A stretch of 64,000 nucleotides of DNA from CAZCTC01 sp964501335 (GTDB lineage Bacteria > Chloroflexota > Anaerolineae > B4-G1 > SLSP01): contig CAZCTC010000006.1 of the NCBI GenBank assembly GCA_964501335.1, positions 109,633 to 173,632 of the forward strand, in the 5' to 3' direction. The notes beneath the pieces are model-generated. The model ran no database searches and was not told the origin of the DNA. It saw only the letters and a program-made list of their open reading frames with translations. Below, one piece after another: positions 1 to 9,811 of this stretch. Position 1 is the stretch's first letter. The number at the start of each line of letters is the position of its first letter. A program made the translations under genes and the position numbers.

Positions 1-3000
1 ATCGATCGAAGCATAGCAGGCGACATGCGGCAGAGATTGGAAAGGTGAAAGTTCACCCTTAACCGAATCGAAAATCACAAACTGCACCTGCTCCGGAGAA
101 TAGCTGCCCGCCAGGGCCAGAATCCAGGTACGCAGCAAGGTGGTCTTCCCGCTCTTTTTGGGCCCCACCACCATAAAGTTCGGCCCGTCCTCTTCGAGAT
201 CCAAACCGGTAGGACTCAAACTCAAATCATCCACCCCTAACCGCCCATAGAGGGAGGTCGCCTCACGCCTCTCGGCTGAAAAAGTTACCTCCGACATCGC
301 TCCTAAATCCGCCCAGGTCAGACTGTTCGGCAACTCGCCGATCGGATGAGGCAAGCGGCCGCCCGTCTGGGTCCAGACCTGCCGCATCGACTCGGAGATC
401 TGCCGCAGCTTGCCGTCCGGATCGCCCTCACTGGAGACGGCCTCCGCCACCTGGCACTCCAGAACCCCTCCCGCCAGACAGAGCCCACGTCCCGGAACTC
501 CGGCCTGAAGAACCAGGCTGTTAGAATAAGGCCCTACCACGTTTTTGTAAGCCGGGGCATCGGAGAGCTGCAAAGCCAGGCGCAATTGATTGACATTCTC
601 CATCACTTTATAAAAACTGATCAAAGAAGTCGAATCGCCGGCTAACACCAGATGAATCCCCGCCGCCGGACCTTCAGTCGCCAATCGTTTCAGACTTTCT
701 TCCCAACCCGAATTCGCATCGTCTTTCAAAGCCGTTACATTGTCCACAATCAACACAATAGCCGCGGGAATATCGAAGCGACCGCCTTGCATTCGAGCGT
801 CGGCCAGACTGGCCATCCCCACCCGCGCCAGCCAATTTTTGCGCGCCGGCAAAGCCTCGGCCAGCAGCCAGCGGAAAAGCCGGTGAATGCGCTTGACCTC
901 GTCACGGTTGATAATCGCACCGACTTGCGGCAAAGAATCAAAGACCCGTAATCCATAACTGCCCAGATCCAGGCAGTACAGATTAAGATCCTCCGGAGAA
1001 TGATCGTGAGCCAGGCATGTAATCAACGTCCGCAAAGCCCGGCGAGTCTCCAGCCCCGTCCCGCCACAAATAAACAGATTTCCACGTCGTCCTAAATCCA
1101 GTTGCAACAACGGTTGACGTTGATGGCTGGGATCGTCCTGCATTCCCAACACGGGAGACAACCAATGGGTGACCGGATGCCAGCAACGACCATCCCACCC
1201 CCCGGACAGCCGCACATCCTTCCAGGTCAAAGCCGTCGGCAGCGGCGGCATCCAAATCCCGGGCAACTGCTCGATCCCGGCTTCCTCTGCCGCCCGACAG
1301 ATGTAATCCACCACCACCAGCAATTGCTTAGCCGAACTTTCGGTCTCCCCCATGGGACGAATCTGCAGAGGTCGGCGCTTACCGTTTAAACTCACCGTCA
1401 AAACATCGACATCTTCACCGGTATCGCTGTTCTCACTATAAGGAGCATTGGCAAAAGCCGATTGGAAAGGTTCCAACTGGCCTTCGCCCATTCGCAAATA
1501 GCCCTGCCCCGACCGCGTGATCGCCGCCGCATCCGGCTTTTTCAAAACCGCCTGGCTGTCCTCCGCTTTGGCCACCTTCAAACAGATGCGCAATCCCGTG
1601 TTGGCCTCAACTTGCTGGCTGATCACCCCCTCCGGTTTCTGAGTACAAAGGATCATCCGAAACCCTAAAGCCCGCCCTTTTTGAGCGATAAAATCAAACA
1701 ACTGCATCGTTGCGGGCATTTCCTGTTTTAAAGCTGTAAACTCATCAGCAATAAAAACCAGATAAGGCAACGGCTCTTTTACTTTTCCCTCAGTATAGAG
1801 TTTCTGATAATCATCGATATGCTGCACCCCGGCATCGACAATCAGGTGTTCCCGGCGTTTGATCTCATAGTTCAAAGCTTCGATGGCGCCAAGAATAGAA
1901 GGTTTATCCAGATCGGTTAACTCATTGATAACATGCGGCAATCGTTTAACCGCCCGTGACATGGCCCCACCTTTAAAATCGATAAGAACGAAAACTAACT
2001 GATGGGGATGGAAATTCGCCGCCAAAGAAACAATCATCGATTGCAACAGCTCGCCCTTACCGGCCCCAGCCATGCCGGCAATCAGCGCATTCGGACCATG
2101 CCCCCGCTGCAAATTGGGCTCTTTGGCCCCCCGCGGTTCATGCAGATCCAGATAACGAAACTCTCCGCCCTCGCGTTTACCAATGGGCACCGACATCGTA
2201 CGATAAGGTGAATTTTTATTCCACCGTTGCACCACATTCAACTCTTCAGGCTGCTGAATGCCCAGAATTTCAAAAAGTGGAACCCGTGAAGGCAAAGCAT
2301 CCGCACTATCGGTACGTTTCATCCGAAGCGGCGCCAATATTCGGCTGAAATTATCCATAGTTTCTATGTCGATATGATCGGAACGATAATTCCACGAAGC
2401 CGGATTTGCTCCCCCTTGCAGATAAGTCGATTTTCCCCCCTCAAATTTGACCCGGCTCTGACATTGTTTTGGCAATCCTCCCAATAAAATCGGAATGGCA
2501 CCCAAAGCCGCCCCTTGCTTCAATAAAAGAGGATAGATAGGTTCCTCTTGAATCAATCCTGGATCGGCCAGAATAAAAATATAATAGGGCAAAGGATCCG
2601 GAAGTACTCCTTGAGAACGATCCAATCGATTGAGCCGCTGCCGCAATCGGATTTCCAATTCCTCCAGCAATTCCTGAGCCCCGCCGGATTCGCAAGCCAA
2701 AAAACGTTTTTCCCGTTCATTGTCCCACACATGGGGCAGCCAACGTAGCCAGGCCCAGGAACTCGCTTCCTTTTCTGGATAAAAAGCTACGATCTTGACT
2801 TCGTGAGGCGCGTGATGTGTGGCCAGCTGCATAATTAAAACCCGCGCCGCATTTAAAACCGCCTCACGAGCTCCCGTAAAGCCCATCACTCCGACATCCC
2901 GCAACGCCACGGTTAAGGGCGTATCGGGAATCCTGGCAAAGGCATCCGCCAGCGTCCGCGCCTCCGCCACCAAAGGATCCGGGTTCATTTCTGAAACCTG

Positions 3001-3546
3001 CTTGGGAGATTTCACCTTGACCTGAAATGCTCGTTCATCATACGTCCCCAAACGCACGGTCAAAAAATCATCGTCGTAAGGGGCACGCGACCATAAATAT
3101 CCCGGCTTGCATTCCCGAGCTATTTGCAGACAACTCTCCGGATCGGGATCGCCTTGAAAAAAGACCCGGCGGGTCTGATCGGAAAATTTCTGTAGCTCCT
3201 GACGGCGTTGGTCAAGTAAAGCCCGATACTTGCTTTCCCGATCGGCTTTTTCCTGGCTGTACTTCTTTTTTTGATTCCGATAATTGACAAAGGAAACCAC
3301 ATAAGATCCCAACATCATCGGCAAAGAAACAGCCATCGAAAGCCACATACTTTGCCCCCCCATAGCAGCGCCGACCGCTACCATAACGACCAATCCCATC
3401 ACCGTAAACCCCACCGGCATTAAAAGCGTGGTTAAAGAAGTTTGGGGTTCAATCGGCGCAGCACCAGGATCGGGAAGTTCAATCTCTGCTTGAGGGAAGA
3501 AAAAAGTTTCGCGTGGACCCTGTTCAAAAGTGGGAGGTTGAAGCAT
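1..3546 (-). CDS. EssC/EccC-like FtsK/SpoIIIE ATPase of a type VII-like secretion system (3' end outside window)
   Basis: This open frame of 1182 codons starts at 3546 and runs off the left edge without a stop, so the C-terminus is missing. Two hydrophobic segments lie at about residues 30-80, followed by a charged coiled stretch. Three ATPase-like domains follow. The first has a P-loop GMAGAGKGELLQS near residue 490 and an acidic Walker B (FIADEF). The second has a degenerate loop (CGGTGLETRR). The third has an intact loop GPKKSGKTTLL near residue 1132, shortly before the edge. Two N-terminal membrane segments plus three tandem FtsK-type domains match EssC/EccC, the motor that exports WXG100 or LXG substrates. 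No WXG100 gene, EccB/D homologue or mycosin is visible here, so the rest of the machine would lie to the left or elsewhere. The gene has its own consensus-like promoter. Family assignment is good; active secretion is inferred. Confidence 0.82.
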   Translation of the reverse strand, partial: MLQPPTFEQGPRETFFFPQAEIELPDPGAAPIEPQTSLTTLLMPVGFTVMGLVVMVAVGAAMGGQSMWLSMAVSLPMMLGSYVVSFVNYRNQKKKYSQEKADRESKYRALLDQRRQELQKFSDQTRRVFFQGDPDPESCLQIARECKPGYLWSRAPYDDDFLTVRLGTYDERAFQVKVKSPKQVSEMNPDPLVAEARTLADAFARIPDTPLTVALRDVGVMGFTGAREAVLNAARVLIMQLATHHAPHEVKIVAFYPEKEASSWAWLRWLPHVWDNEREKRFLACESGGAQELLEELEIRLRQRLNRLDRSQGVLPDPLPYYIFILADPGLIQEEPIYPLLLKQGAALGAIPILLGGLPKQCQSRVKFEGGKSTYLQGGANPASWNYRSDHIDIETMDNFSRILAPLRMKRTDSADALPSRVPLFEILGIQQPEELNVVQRWNKNSPYRTMSVPIGKREGGEFRYLDLHEPRGAKEPNLQRGHGPNALIAGMAGAGKGELLQSMIVSLAANFHPHQLVFVLIDFKGGAMSRAVKRLPHVINELTDLDKPSILGAIEALNYEIKRREHLIVDAGVQHIDDYQKLYTEGKVKEPLPYLVFIADEFTALKQEMPATMQLFDFIAQKGRALGFRMILCTQKPEGVISQQVEANTGLRICLKVAKAEDSQAVLKKPDAAAITRSGQGYLRMGEGQLEPFQSAFANAPYSENSDTGEDVDVLTVSLNGKRRPLQIRPMGETESSAKQLLVVVDYICRAAEEAGIEQLPGIWMPPLPTALTWKDVRLSGGWDGRCWHPVTHWLSPVLGMQDDPSHQRQPLLQLDLGRRGNLFICGGTGLETRRALRTLITCLAHDHSPEDLNLYCLDLGSYGLRVFDSLPQVGAIINRDEVKRIHRLFRWLLAEALPARKNWLARVGMASLADARMQGGRFDIPAAIVLIVDNVTALKDDANSGWEESLKRLATEGPAAGIHLVLAGDSTSLISFYKVMENVNQLRLALQLSDAPAYKNVVGPYSNSLVLQAGVPGRGLCLAGGVLECQVAEAVSSEGDPDGKLRQISESMRQVWTQTGGRLPHPIGELPNSLTWADLGAMSEVTFSAERREATSLYGRLGVDDLSLSPTGLDLEEDGPNFMVVGPKKSGKTTLLRTWILALAGSYSPEQVQFVIFDSVKGELSPFQSLPHVACYASID

Positions 3547-3622
3547 TGATTCGCTCCTCTAGTCGGAATTTTTTCCAAACCAACTCCGCAAGTTGAACAA
3601 ACACTGGCAAACGATATGTTTC

Positions 3623-3650
3623 ATTATACGATTCCTCTGAATTTTGACAA
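3623..3650 (-). promoter_or_regulatory. Sigma-70-type promoter of the EssC-like gene
   Basis: On the minus strand a TTGTCA box (3645-3650) and a perfect TATAAT box (3623-3628) are separated by 16 bases. They sit about 75 bases before the start codon at 3546. The 327-base gap 3547-3873 holds this promoter, the hairpin at 3809-3841 and nothing else I can identify. Confidence 0.65.
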
Positions 3651-3808
3651 ATTTTTCGATCATACTGTAATAAAAAAGAACTCTAGAATAATGTATTTCT
3701 ATAATAAGATTTTTTGCCGCTCGCCGGACGCTCAATCCTCTTCGCTTTACACTTTATCCAACGTGATTTGCCTCACTTTTCCGACCCGATTTTTTACATT
3801 TTCCGGCC

Positions 3809-3841
3809 GAGGGATTGGAAAATTTCCGCTTCCAATCCCTC
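3809..3841 (-). terminator. Hairpin downstream of the left C11 gene
   Basis: An 11-base perfect inverted repeat (GAGGGATTGGA / TCCAATCCCTC) with an 11-base loop lies 33 bases past the stop of the C11 gene. No strong U-tract follows, so termination is likely but not certain. Confidence 0.5.
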
Positions 3842-3873
3842 AATTTCCATCTCCCCGATAAAAAGCGGGTTGA

Positions 3874-6800
3874 TTAAGGATGCCTTTCCACAATCGGTAA
3901 ATAAACCCTATATCCGGCGGTCAACACCGGCGGCACACCAGGATTCGTCGGTGAAATTCCAGGCGTCACGCCTATTAAGAAATATGCTTTCAGGAACTCA
4001 TCCCACTGACCCTCAGCCGTAAAAGCAAAAGGTTGCTCTTCCACATAGTCCTGATATCCCCACCCCCCTCGGGTCGGCGGGAAATAGATCGAAACTCCAT
4101 GGACCCGACTCAAATCCCAATCATGCCCCTGATAGAAACCACTGCTATGTCGTTCAGCAATCACCAGTTCCTCCACGGCCGCTTTCAAGGCCCGAGCTGC
4201 GGCCTGTACGGTAGAATTCGTAATTCGGGCCTCCAGGCCATTTCCCAAATCCCACAAATCCACATATTCATCCAAATTATTGAGGGTCAGATAATCCCCC
4301 GAATCCAGCTTCTGCGTCGCGGCCAGCGTCACTGAAATTGCGGCCTGATAGGTGGCGATATTCTCCTGCAAGGCCAACGAAAGCGTAGTAACGGCCGTAG
4401 CAACTGCATCCACCTTGCTCAAATCCAGAGCTGAAATGGTATGGGGATAATCGGATAATCCCCGATCATATTCATCCACAACAATTTGCGCCATCGAAAT
4501 CGGCAAAGTTCCAGTCGTTACCCGAACCGCATAGCGCTCATAAGGGAACAAACTCCATCCTAAATTCTGCGAAGCCACCAGGAAACGCGCATAATCTTTT
4601 ACCTGATAGGCATTCTCCACCATCCCCATCAAGCAGGCATCGTAATGCACCACATCCACAGGCTCCGTTCCACCTCTGGATACAGATTGTAAAGCCGTCC
4701 GTAACCCGGCAACACTGATAAAAGCTCCCTCGCCGCTAGCATTATCCCAGGCCAGCCCTGTTGTCCCCCGTCCATGGTCGGCAATCGCCAGATAGACATG
4801 CTCTGTAGGATAGTTATTGCGGGCCCACAAAACGAATTCGGACAGAGTCTGGGGAGATCCAATATTTAGTTCGCCCATTCCCCATCGATTAACCCCGTTG
4901 ATATATTGCCCGCCAGGCTGAACCTGATAACGCACTGTATCGCCATGCCGGCTTCCATCCACCAGGGCTACAATCGTCACAGCCGGATTATTCGCCATCT
5001 GTTCCAATCGAGTCAGCGCCGTCTGAAAGCTATAACTCAAATCGTTATCCCCATCCCAATAGAGGATAAAAAGCCAGGGCGTCGGACGGTAAGGCGTGGT
5101 AACCGTAACCGGCTGAACAACTGCGTCCGTCAATCCCTGAGTATCCCTTACTTCCAATCGAACATTGTAAATCCCCGCCCCAGAATAGGTATAATTATGT
5201 GTAATTTCTTTGGTAATTCCCCATCCTGTATCGAAAATCCCATCGTTCTCGAAATCCCACCGCACCTGCAAAGCCATTACGGGATCCTCGTAATCGCTAC
5301 TGAGAGCCGCATCCATCCTAAAAGTAGTCGTTACATATCCCCCCGCCGGGTTAACACGGAAAGCGGCAACCGGAGGGCTCTGCGCATAAATTTCTATCCC
5401 GGTCGCTACTTCCGGCGACCAATCGCCTTCATCATCTTTCACCGCAAAAGAAATCACCTGTGTGCCGGCCGGCAATTCCGAAGCCGAAATGACCAGTTGA
5501 GCACTGGTTCCCAATATCCGCCCCGTTGTCCGCCAGCGGTATCCCTGAATGCTTCCCCCCCACTCATCATTATCCGCACCGGAGCCGATCATCGTAATGA
5601 CATCTCGCCCCTGCACGGCCGGCCGGGGATAAATTGTATGGATCGTAGGAATTGGAGGAATCGTAGCCAGGATCGATTCCGGAGAGCTTACAGGAGTGAC
5701 ATCGGTCTTTACCTGAGAAACCTGTTGGAAATAATCGCCCGGAACGATCTGCATTGGAAAGCCGGGCCCGGACATCGCAAATCCCCACGCCCCACACAAA
5801 ACCCACATATGGCGTAATTTAACAGGATGCCATCCCGCCTTTAATTCCCGGCTGCCGACCTCTACCCAGCGATTTTGATTGTAAGAATAATCACTGGATG
5901 AGCCGACAATGGAGCCATTAATAGAAAGCTCATAACCGTCATTAAGATAGAGCTTAAAAGTCCAGGTCCCACTCTGAGGAATATAAAGACGCCCGATAAA
6001 CTCATCGGATTCATCCACATTATCACCCGTGCGCCAATCATGATCCAACGGGGCATCACACACATTGGTGAAACTCATTGGCCCGCTAAAAGCCCAGGTT
6101 CCTACATATTCTTCCCACCATTTATCTCGATACATCGACACCCACCAGCCGGCAGGCAAGGTAAAGGCGGGCGGAACCCCCGCATTCGGATTACCGTAAT
6201 AAAGATAATAAGAAGTATCGGTAACGGTGCTGATGGGACGGGTCAATTTAAATTCCAAATCCCAATTGGAAACATAGACCCGGGCGACCTCCTCCCATTG
6301 CCCGGGGCCATTCCACCGGACCACCCGCAAATCCTGCCCATCACTCCGCGCCTGCCCCGCCTGAACCAGCGTATCGAAATCCAATCCATCTACTTTTATA
6401 ACGGTTCCTGCCGGTAAACCACCGGAATAATAGATAGGGATCAGTCGCCGATATTTCCAATCCGGATTCCACCAGTCATCCAGCGACCGCAACACAATAT
6501 CCACCTGTTGCCCATGCGGGGTAATTTGATAACGCTTCGTCGCCACCGCACCACTAAACGAAGCCGTCACTGTGATCCAATCTCCCACTTCCACCAGCAA
6601 AGGCTCTCCGCTCAATCCCATCCGATATCGAGGCAACCCATTGGGATCCATAACAGTCGTCGCCGTCGCTGCTCCGTAAGCACTTTCAATCCGTACCATG
6701 GCCCCCTCGACCGGCCGGCCATCGCAATAAACATATCCGCCCAGGCAACAAAAAGGAATCGGCTGGCCCGGCGGTGTGACCCCATCACAATCATGCGGAG

Positions 6801-6927
6801 TAGGCCCACCAATAACCACCACCTCATCAAAAACCGGAGCTGCTATTACCACCAGGGTCCCCGCCCCCAACAGTGCCACTAAACTGGCCAGCAAAATGTA
6901 CCCCCAGCGAATTGCCTTCATCAGCAA
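3874..6927 (-). CDS. Secreted clostripain-family (C11) cysteine peptidase with DUF2341, PA14-like and PKD modules
   Basis: A 1017-residue exported protein. The N-terminus is a typical signal peptide (basic MLMKAIRWGY, then a long hydrophobic run to about residue 30). A DUF2341-type domain follows (WNPDWKYRRLIPI, about 150-250), then a PA14-like segment (about 290-400) and an Ig/PKD segment (about 430-620). The C11 peptidase occupies about 625-990. The caspase-like dyad is visible as His in IADHGRG (about 716) and Cys in YDACLMG (about 766). The protein ends in YRVYLPIVERHP, a short terminal motif shared with other exported proteins here. It is the last gene of the left sigma/zinc-knuckle/CHAT cassette and is separated from the CHAT gene by a hairpin with a U-run. 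C11 peptidases cut after basic residues and often self-activate; the substrate here is unknown. It parallels the gene at 20418-25247 but has different accessory domains. Confidence 0.87.
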   Translation of the reverse strand: MLMKAIRWGYILLASLVALLGAGTLVVIAAPVFDEVVVIGGPTPHDCDGVTPPGQPIPFCCLGGYVYCDGRPVEGAMVRIESAYGAATATTVMDPNGLPRYRMGLSGEPLLVEVGDWITVTASFSGAVATKRYQITPHGQQVDIVLRSLDDWWNPDWKYRRLIPIYYSGGLPAGTVIKVDGLDFDTLVQAGQARSDGQDLRVVRWNGPGQWEEVARVYVSNWDLEFKLTRPISTVTDTSYYLYYGNPNAGVPPAFTLPAGWWVSMYRDKWWEEYVGTWAFSGPMSFTNVCDAPLDHDWRTGDNVDESDEFIGRLYIPQSGTWTFKLYLNDGYELSINGSIVGSSSDYSYNQNRWVEVGSRELKAGWHPVKLRHMWVLCGAWGFAMSGPGFPMQIVPGDYFQQVSQVKTDVTPVSSPESILATIPPIPTIHTIYPRPAVQGRDVITMIGSGADNDEWGGSIQGYRWRTTGRILGTSAQLVISASELPAGTQVISFAVKDDEGDWSPEVATGIEIYAQSPPVAAFRVNPAGGYVTTTFRMDAALSSDYEDPVMALQVRWDFENDGIFDTGWGITKEITHNYTYSGAGIYNVRLEVRDTQGLTDAVVQPVTVTTPYRPTPWLFILYWDGDNDLSYSFQTALTRLEQMANNPAVTIVALVDGSRHGDTVRYQVQPGGQYINGVNRWGMGELNIGSPQTLSEFVLWARNNYPTEHVYLAIADHGRGTTGLAWDNASGEGAFISVAGLRTALQSVSRGGTEPVDVVHYDACLMGMVENAYQVKDYARFLVASQNLGWSLFPYERYAVRVTTGTLPISMAQIVVDEYDRGLSDYPHTISALDLSKVDAVATAVTTLSLALQENIATYQAAISVTLAATQKLDSGDYLTLNNLDEYVDLWDLGNGLEARITNSTVQAAARALKAAVEELVIAERHSSGFYQGHDWDLSRVHGVSIYFPPTRGGWGYQDYVEEQPFAFTAEGQWDEFLKAYFLIGVTPGISPTNPGVPPVLTAGYRVYLPIVERHP

Positions 6928-6941
6928 ACCTCCTCCCTTGA

Positions 6942-6979
6942 TAAAAAATTCGCGTTGGATGCTACTACATCCAACGCGA
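6942..6979 (-). terminator. Intrinsic terminator or attenuator between the CHAT and C11 genes
   Basis: A 12-base perfect stem (6950-6961 with 6968-6979, loop of six) is followed on the minus strand by a run of six T. It lies 24 bases after the CHAT stop and just before the ribosome-binding site (AGGGAGGAGG) of the C11 gene. It could separate expression of the exported peptidase from that of the cytoplasmic genes. Confidence 0.7.
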
Positions 6980-7003
6980 TTCCTTTCACTTTTCCGAGCC
7001 GAC

Positions 7004-9811
7004 TTACACTATTTCCATGGCCGTAAAGCCGGCCCAATAAAAAGGATGCGGATAAACGGCCTTAACCTGCTGCTGGGTGGCTCTTAAAGCGTCCGCCACC
7101 AGGCCGTGGCCTTTCCAGCTTTGATAAAAATTCACCATTAACCCGGCTGTCGATGCATCATCTACAGGCCATAAGCTCACCAGCAAGCGCCGTGCCCCGG
7201 CGCGCCACAAAGCCCGCGGCAGCCCCAATAAATCGCTGCCCCGGCTCAAACTGATCCCGGTCTCACAGGCACTTAACGTCACCAACTTCGTCCCGGAAAG
7301 ATCCCAATGTTCCAGATCTCCCGCCGTCAGCCATCCATCCGAAAAATGCAGGGCTGAAAAAAGCGGCGCGTCGGCTCGAAAAAGGCCGTGCGTGGCCCAA
7401 TGGATCAAAGAAGCACGCTCCGCCGCCGGCTCGATGGCAGCAACGGTTGCCGCCTCTTCAAGCAGCAGCCCAGACTGAGCTTCCAGAACCGCCGCGACGG
7501 CCTGGGCCTCCGTTACGGCATGGGGCAGTCGCCCGTTTTCCGAACAACCCACCACCGAAGGAAGTCCGCCCAATTTCGGCCGGTCCCCTCCGGAATTTGC
7601 CGCCAACCACCCTGGAAGGCAGGTCAAACTTTGCCGGTCCATCCAATAACATTCCCCATCGAAAAAAGCGGTAAAGGGGGCCTGCCAGAGCAAATCATGG
7701 GGAATAATCCACACCCTCTCATAGGAAGATAAAGTATCGCCCAACGGCGCCGCCAGCACCCGATAGAAATCTCGCAAAATTGCCTGGGCCTCCCCCTGCA
7801 AACGCCGGACCCCTTCTGGCCCCTCTTCCGCCAGCGCCCACCGCACACTTTCCAAATGAAACTGCCAGCGATTCACCAATCGTTCCACCAGCGGCAAAGG
7901 AACCAGATCGGCCACCCCGCGCAGCCGGCCCCGCTCGATCAAAAAGACGGCGACCGATTCGGTGGTGCAGTAAAAATCCAAAGCCACCACCCCCTCCGGC
8001 AGCCGGGCCTGAATCTCTCCACAGGTCAAATGCAGCATCGCACGCCCCGGTGCTCCCGTAGAACGACGAGCCTCCAGCAACAGCCGTTCCACTCCACGCA
8101 ATTCGGCCCAATATCCACCGGTTTCCATGCCGCCGCGTTCCTGAGCTGGCGGTATCTCCTCATCGTCCAATCGGGTTAATCGATTGTAAAGCCATCGCCA
8201 CCGCCGCCTCAGTTCTTCCAGCGAACTGTCTTCCACTGCCGGACTTGTCAACTCAGCCCGCCAGACCCCACTTTTGCCCTGTTGTGCCAGTTCAAACGCC
8301 GTGGGAAGTTCGGCCAGAGCCAGCGCCACCGCTACCGCCCGCCGATAAAGATCCAGTTTATCCGCCAGAAACCCGGCCCGCCATTCCGCACTGCCCAGTT
8401 CAACTTCGATCATCTCCAGCAAAGCGATCGCCGCCTGATAACGGTCCAAAGCCACACGTAACTCTCCACGGGCCTCCGCCACCCGCCCCAACCCGGCCTC
8501 GACCGCCCAGGCCAGCGCGGAAAATCCCCCCAGTTCCTCTCCAGCCAGGGCATATTGAACAGCTGCCGCGTCCCAGTTGCCCAAAGCCGCCAGACTATCT
8601 CCCCACACCAATCGAGCCCGGGCCGCCTGAAAAGTTGCCCCCTGGCCGTCCAAGCGGCTCACCAACGCCGCCCCCAATTCACTGGCCGCCGCCAACGCCC
8701 CCAATCCCTGCAAACACAAAATCCGCTCCAATTGCAAAGCCACCGCCTCCACCGAAGCGGGACGATCCGCAAAAAACGCCTGAGCCTCGGTCAACATCCC
8801 CAACGCATCGGCATACCGCCCCTGCTTTCGCGCCACGATGGCGCTTCGGCCCCACGCCAGAGCCACATACCGCGGCATCGCCTGGCCTATAAAAAAATCC
8901 CGGGCAGCAGCCGCCAGTTCGTCCGCTTCCGGCAACAGGTTCAAGGTCAGATAATCATCCACGCTGTAGAGATCGACCGTCGCGACATCACTTTCAATTC
9001 CCAATTCTACAAAAGCCGCTCGCACCTGCTGATAAAGTTCCAGCGCCGCTCGAATGCGCCCCTGCCGGGAAAAACAGGTAGCCAGATTCAAATCCGCCCG
9101 CGTCGCCTGCAACCGTTTCCCTTGCGCCGCCAAAGCAGCCCGCGCTCCCCGCAACAGCGCTTCAGCTTCGTCAAACCGATCCAACCCGACCAGAACTCCC
9201 GCCCGATTGATTTCCAATTGCGCCTGCAACACCGTCTCCCCGAGCGCCCGACTGATCGCCAGACCACGGTCATAAGCAACCAACGCTTCCGAATAATTCC
9301 CCAACAAGCGATAACAACTGCCCACATTCATTTCCAGAGTCCCCAGAAAGCGGCTCTCCCCCCAGGGAGCCAGGGTTACCCGCGCCCTCTCGGCCAGCTC
9401 CAACGCCTCCGTATATCGCCCCAGGTTCTTCAAAGCCGTCACCTGATTGGTCTGAAGCCGGGCGATCTCCTGGCGATAGGACTCCGGAGCCCCCTCCTGA
9501 TATAAAAGCGTCGCCCGGGCGTGATCTTCCACCGCCCGGGCATACTCCCCTAATTGAATATAAGCATTCCCCCGCATCCAAAAGGCCATGGCCTCGGCCT
9601 CCCAGGAAGCGATCTGGGGCAAAACCAACAGGCCCATCTCGGCCAACGCCAGAGAACGCAAAGGAGCCGCCAACAACTGTTCATCAAAATAAGGCTTTAA
9701 TCCAACCACAAATTCTGCCGAAAGCGCTTCAGGATGGATCTGCAACCAGCGGCGTCGCGCCTCATCGTCCCCCAGAAGCGACAATTCCTCGACCCAATCG
9801 CTTAAATTCAT
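7004..9811 (-). CDS. TPR-CHAT caspase-like protein (left cassette)
   Basis: About 935 residues from the ATG at 9811. That start forms an ATGA overlap with the stop of the zinc-knuckle gene and aligns with the start of the paralogue (MNLSDWVEEL versus MDLKAWLAQP). Residues from about 40 to 480 are tetratricopeptide repeats (for example GNAYIQLGEYARAVEDHARA and GSCYRLLGNYSEALVAYDRG). The C-terminal third is a CHAT domain with His in IHWATHGLF (about 806) and Cys in TLSACETGIS (about 847), the expected caspase-clan dyad. No signal peptide or membrane segment is seen, so it should be cytoplasmic. In CHAT-containing systems the TPR part senses a partner or ligand and the CHAT part cleaves a specific protein. 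Tight coupling to the zinc-knuckle and sigma-like genes makes those proteins the first substrates to test. Catalysis is inferred from residues only. Confidence 0.9.
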   Translation of the reverse strand: MNLSDWVEELSLLGDDEARRRWLQIHPEALSAEFVVGLKPYFDEQLLAAPLRSLALAEMGLLVLPQIASWEAEAMAFWMRGNAYIQLGEYARAVEDHARATLLYQEGAPESYRQEIARLQTNQVTALKNLGRYTEALELAERARVTLAPWGESRFLGTLEMNVGSCYRLLGNYSEALVAYDRGLAISRALGETVLQAQLEINRAGVLVGLDRFDEAEALLRGARAALAAQGKRLQATRADLNLATCFSRQGRIRAALELYQQVRAAFVELGIESDVATVDLYSVDDYLTLNLLPEADELAAAARDFFIGQAMPRYVALAWGRSAIVARKQGRYADALGMLTEAQAFFADRPASVEAVALQLERILCLQGLGALAAASELGAALVSRLDGQGATFQAARARLVWGDSLAALGNWDAAAVQYALAGEELGGFSALAWAVEAGLGRVAEARGELRVALDRYQAAIALLEMIEVELGSAEWRAGFLADKLDLYRRAVAVALALAELPTAFELAQQGKSGVWRAELTSPAVEDSSLEELRRRWRWLYNRLTRLDDEEIPPAQERGGMETGGYWAELRGVERLLLEARRSTGAPGRAMLHLTCGEIQARLPEGVVALDFYCTTESVAVFLIERGRLRGVADLVPLPLVERLVNRWQFHLESVRWALAEEGPEGVRRLQGEAQAILRDFYRVLAAPLGDTLSSYERVWIIPHDLLWQAPFTAFFDGECYWMDRQSLTCLPGWLAANSGGDRPKLGGLPSVVGCSENGRLPHAVTEAQAVAAVLEAQSGLLLEEAATVAAIEPAAERASLIHWATHGLFRADAPLFSALHFSDGWLTAGDLEHWDLSGTKLVTLSACETGISLSRGSDLLGLPRALWRAGARRLLVSLWPVDDASTAGLMVNFYQSWKGHGLVADALRATQQQVKAVYPHPFYWAGFTAMEIV

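Noticed and set aside
4906..5817. 303-codon frame on the plus strand
   Set aside because: It is antisense to the left C11 gene, rich in Arg/Pro/His and without domain pattern; a shadow of the real gene.
8555..9505. 316-codon plus-strand frame, and a Pro-rich 215-codon frame at 8245
   Set aside because: Both are antisense to the TPR-CHAT gene with low-complexity composition typical of shadows.
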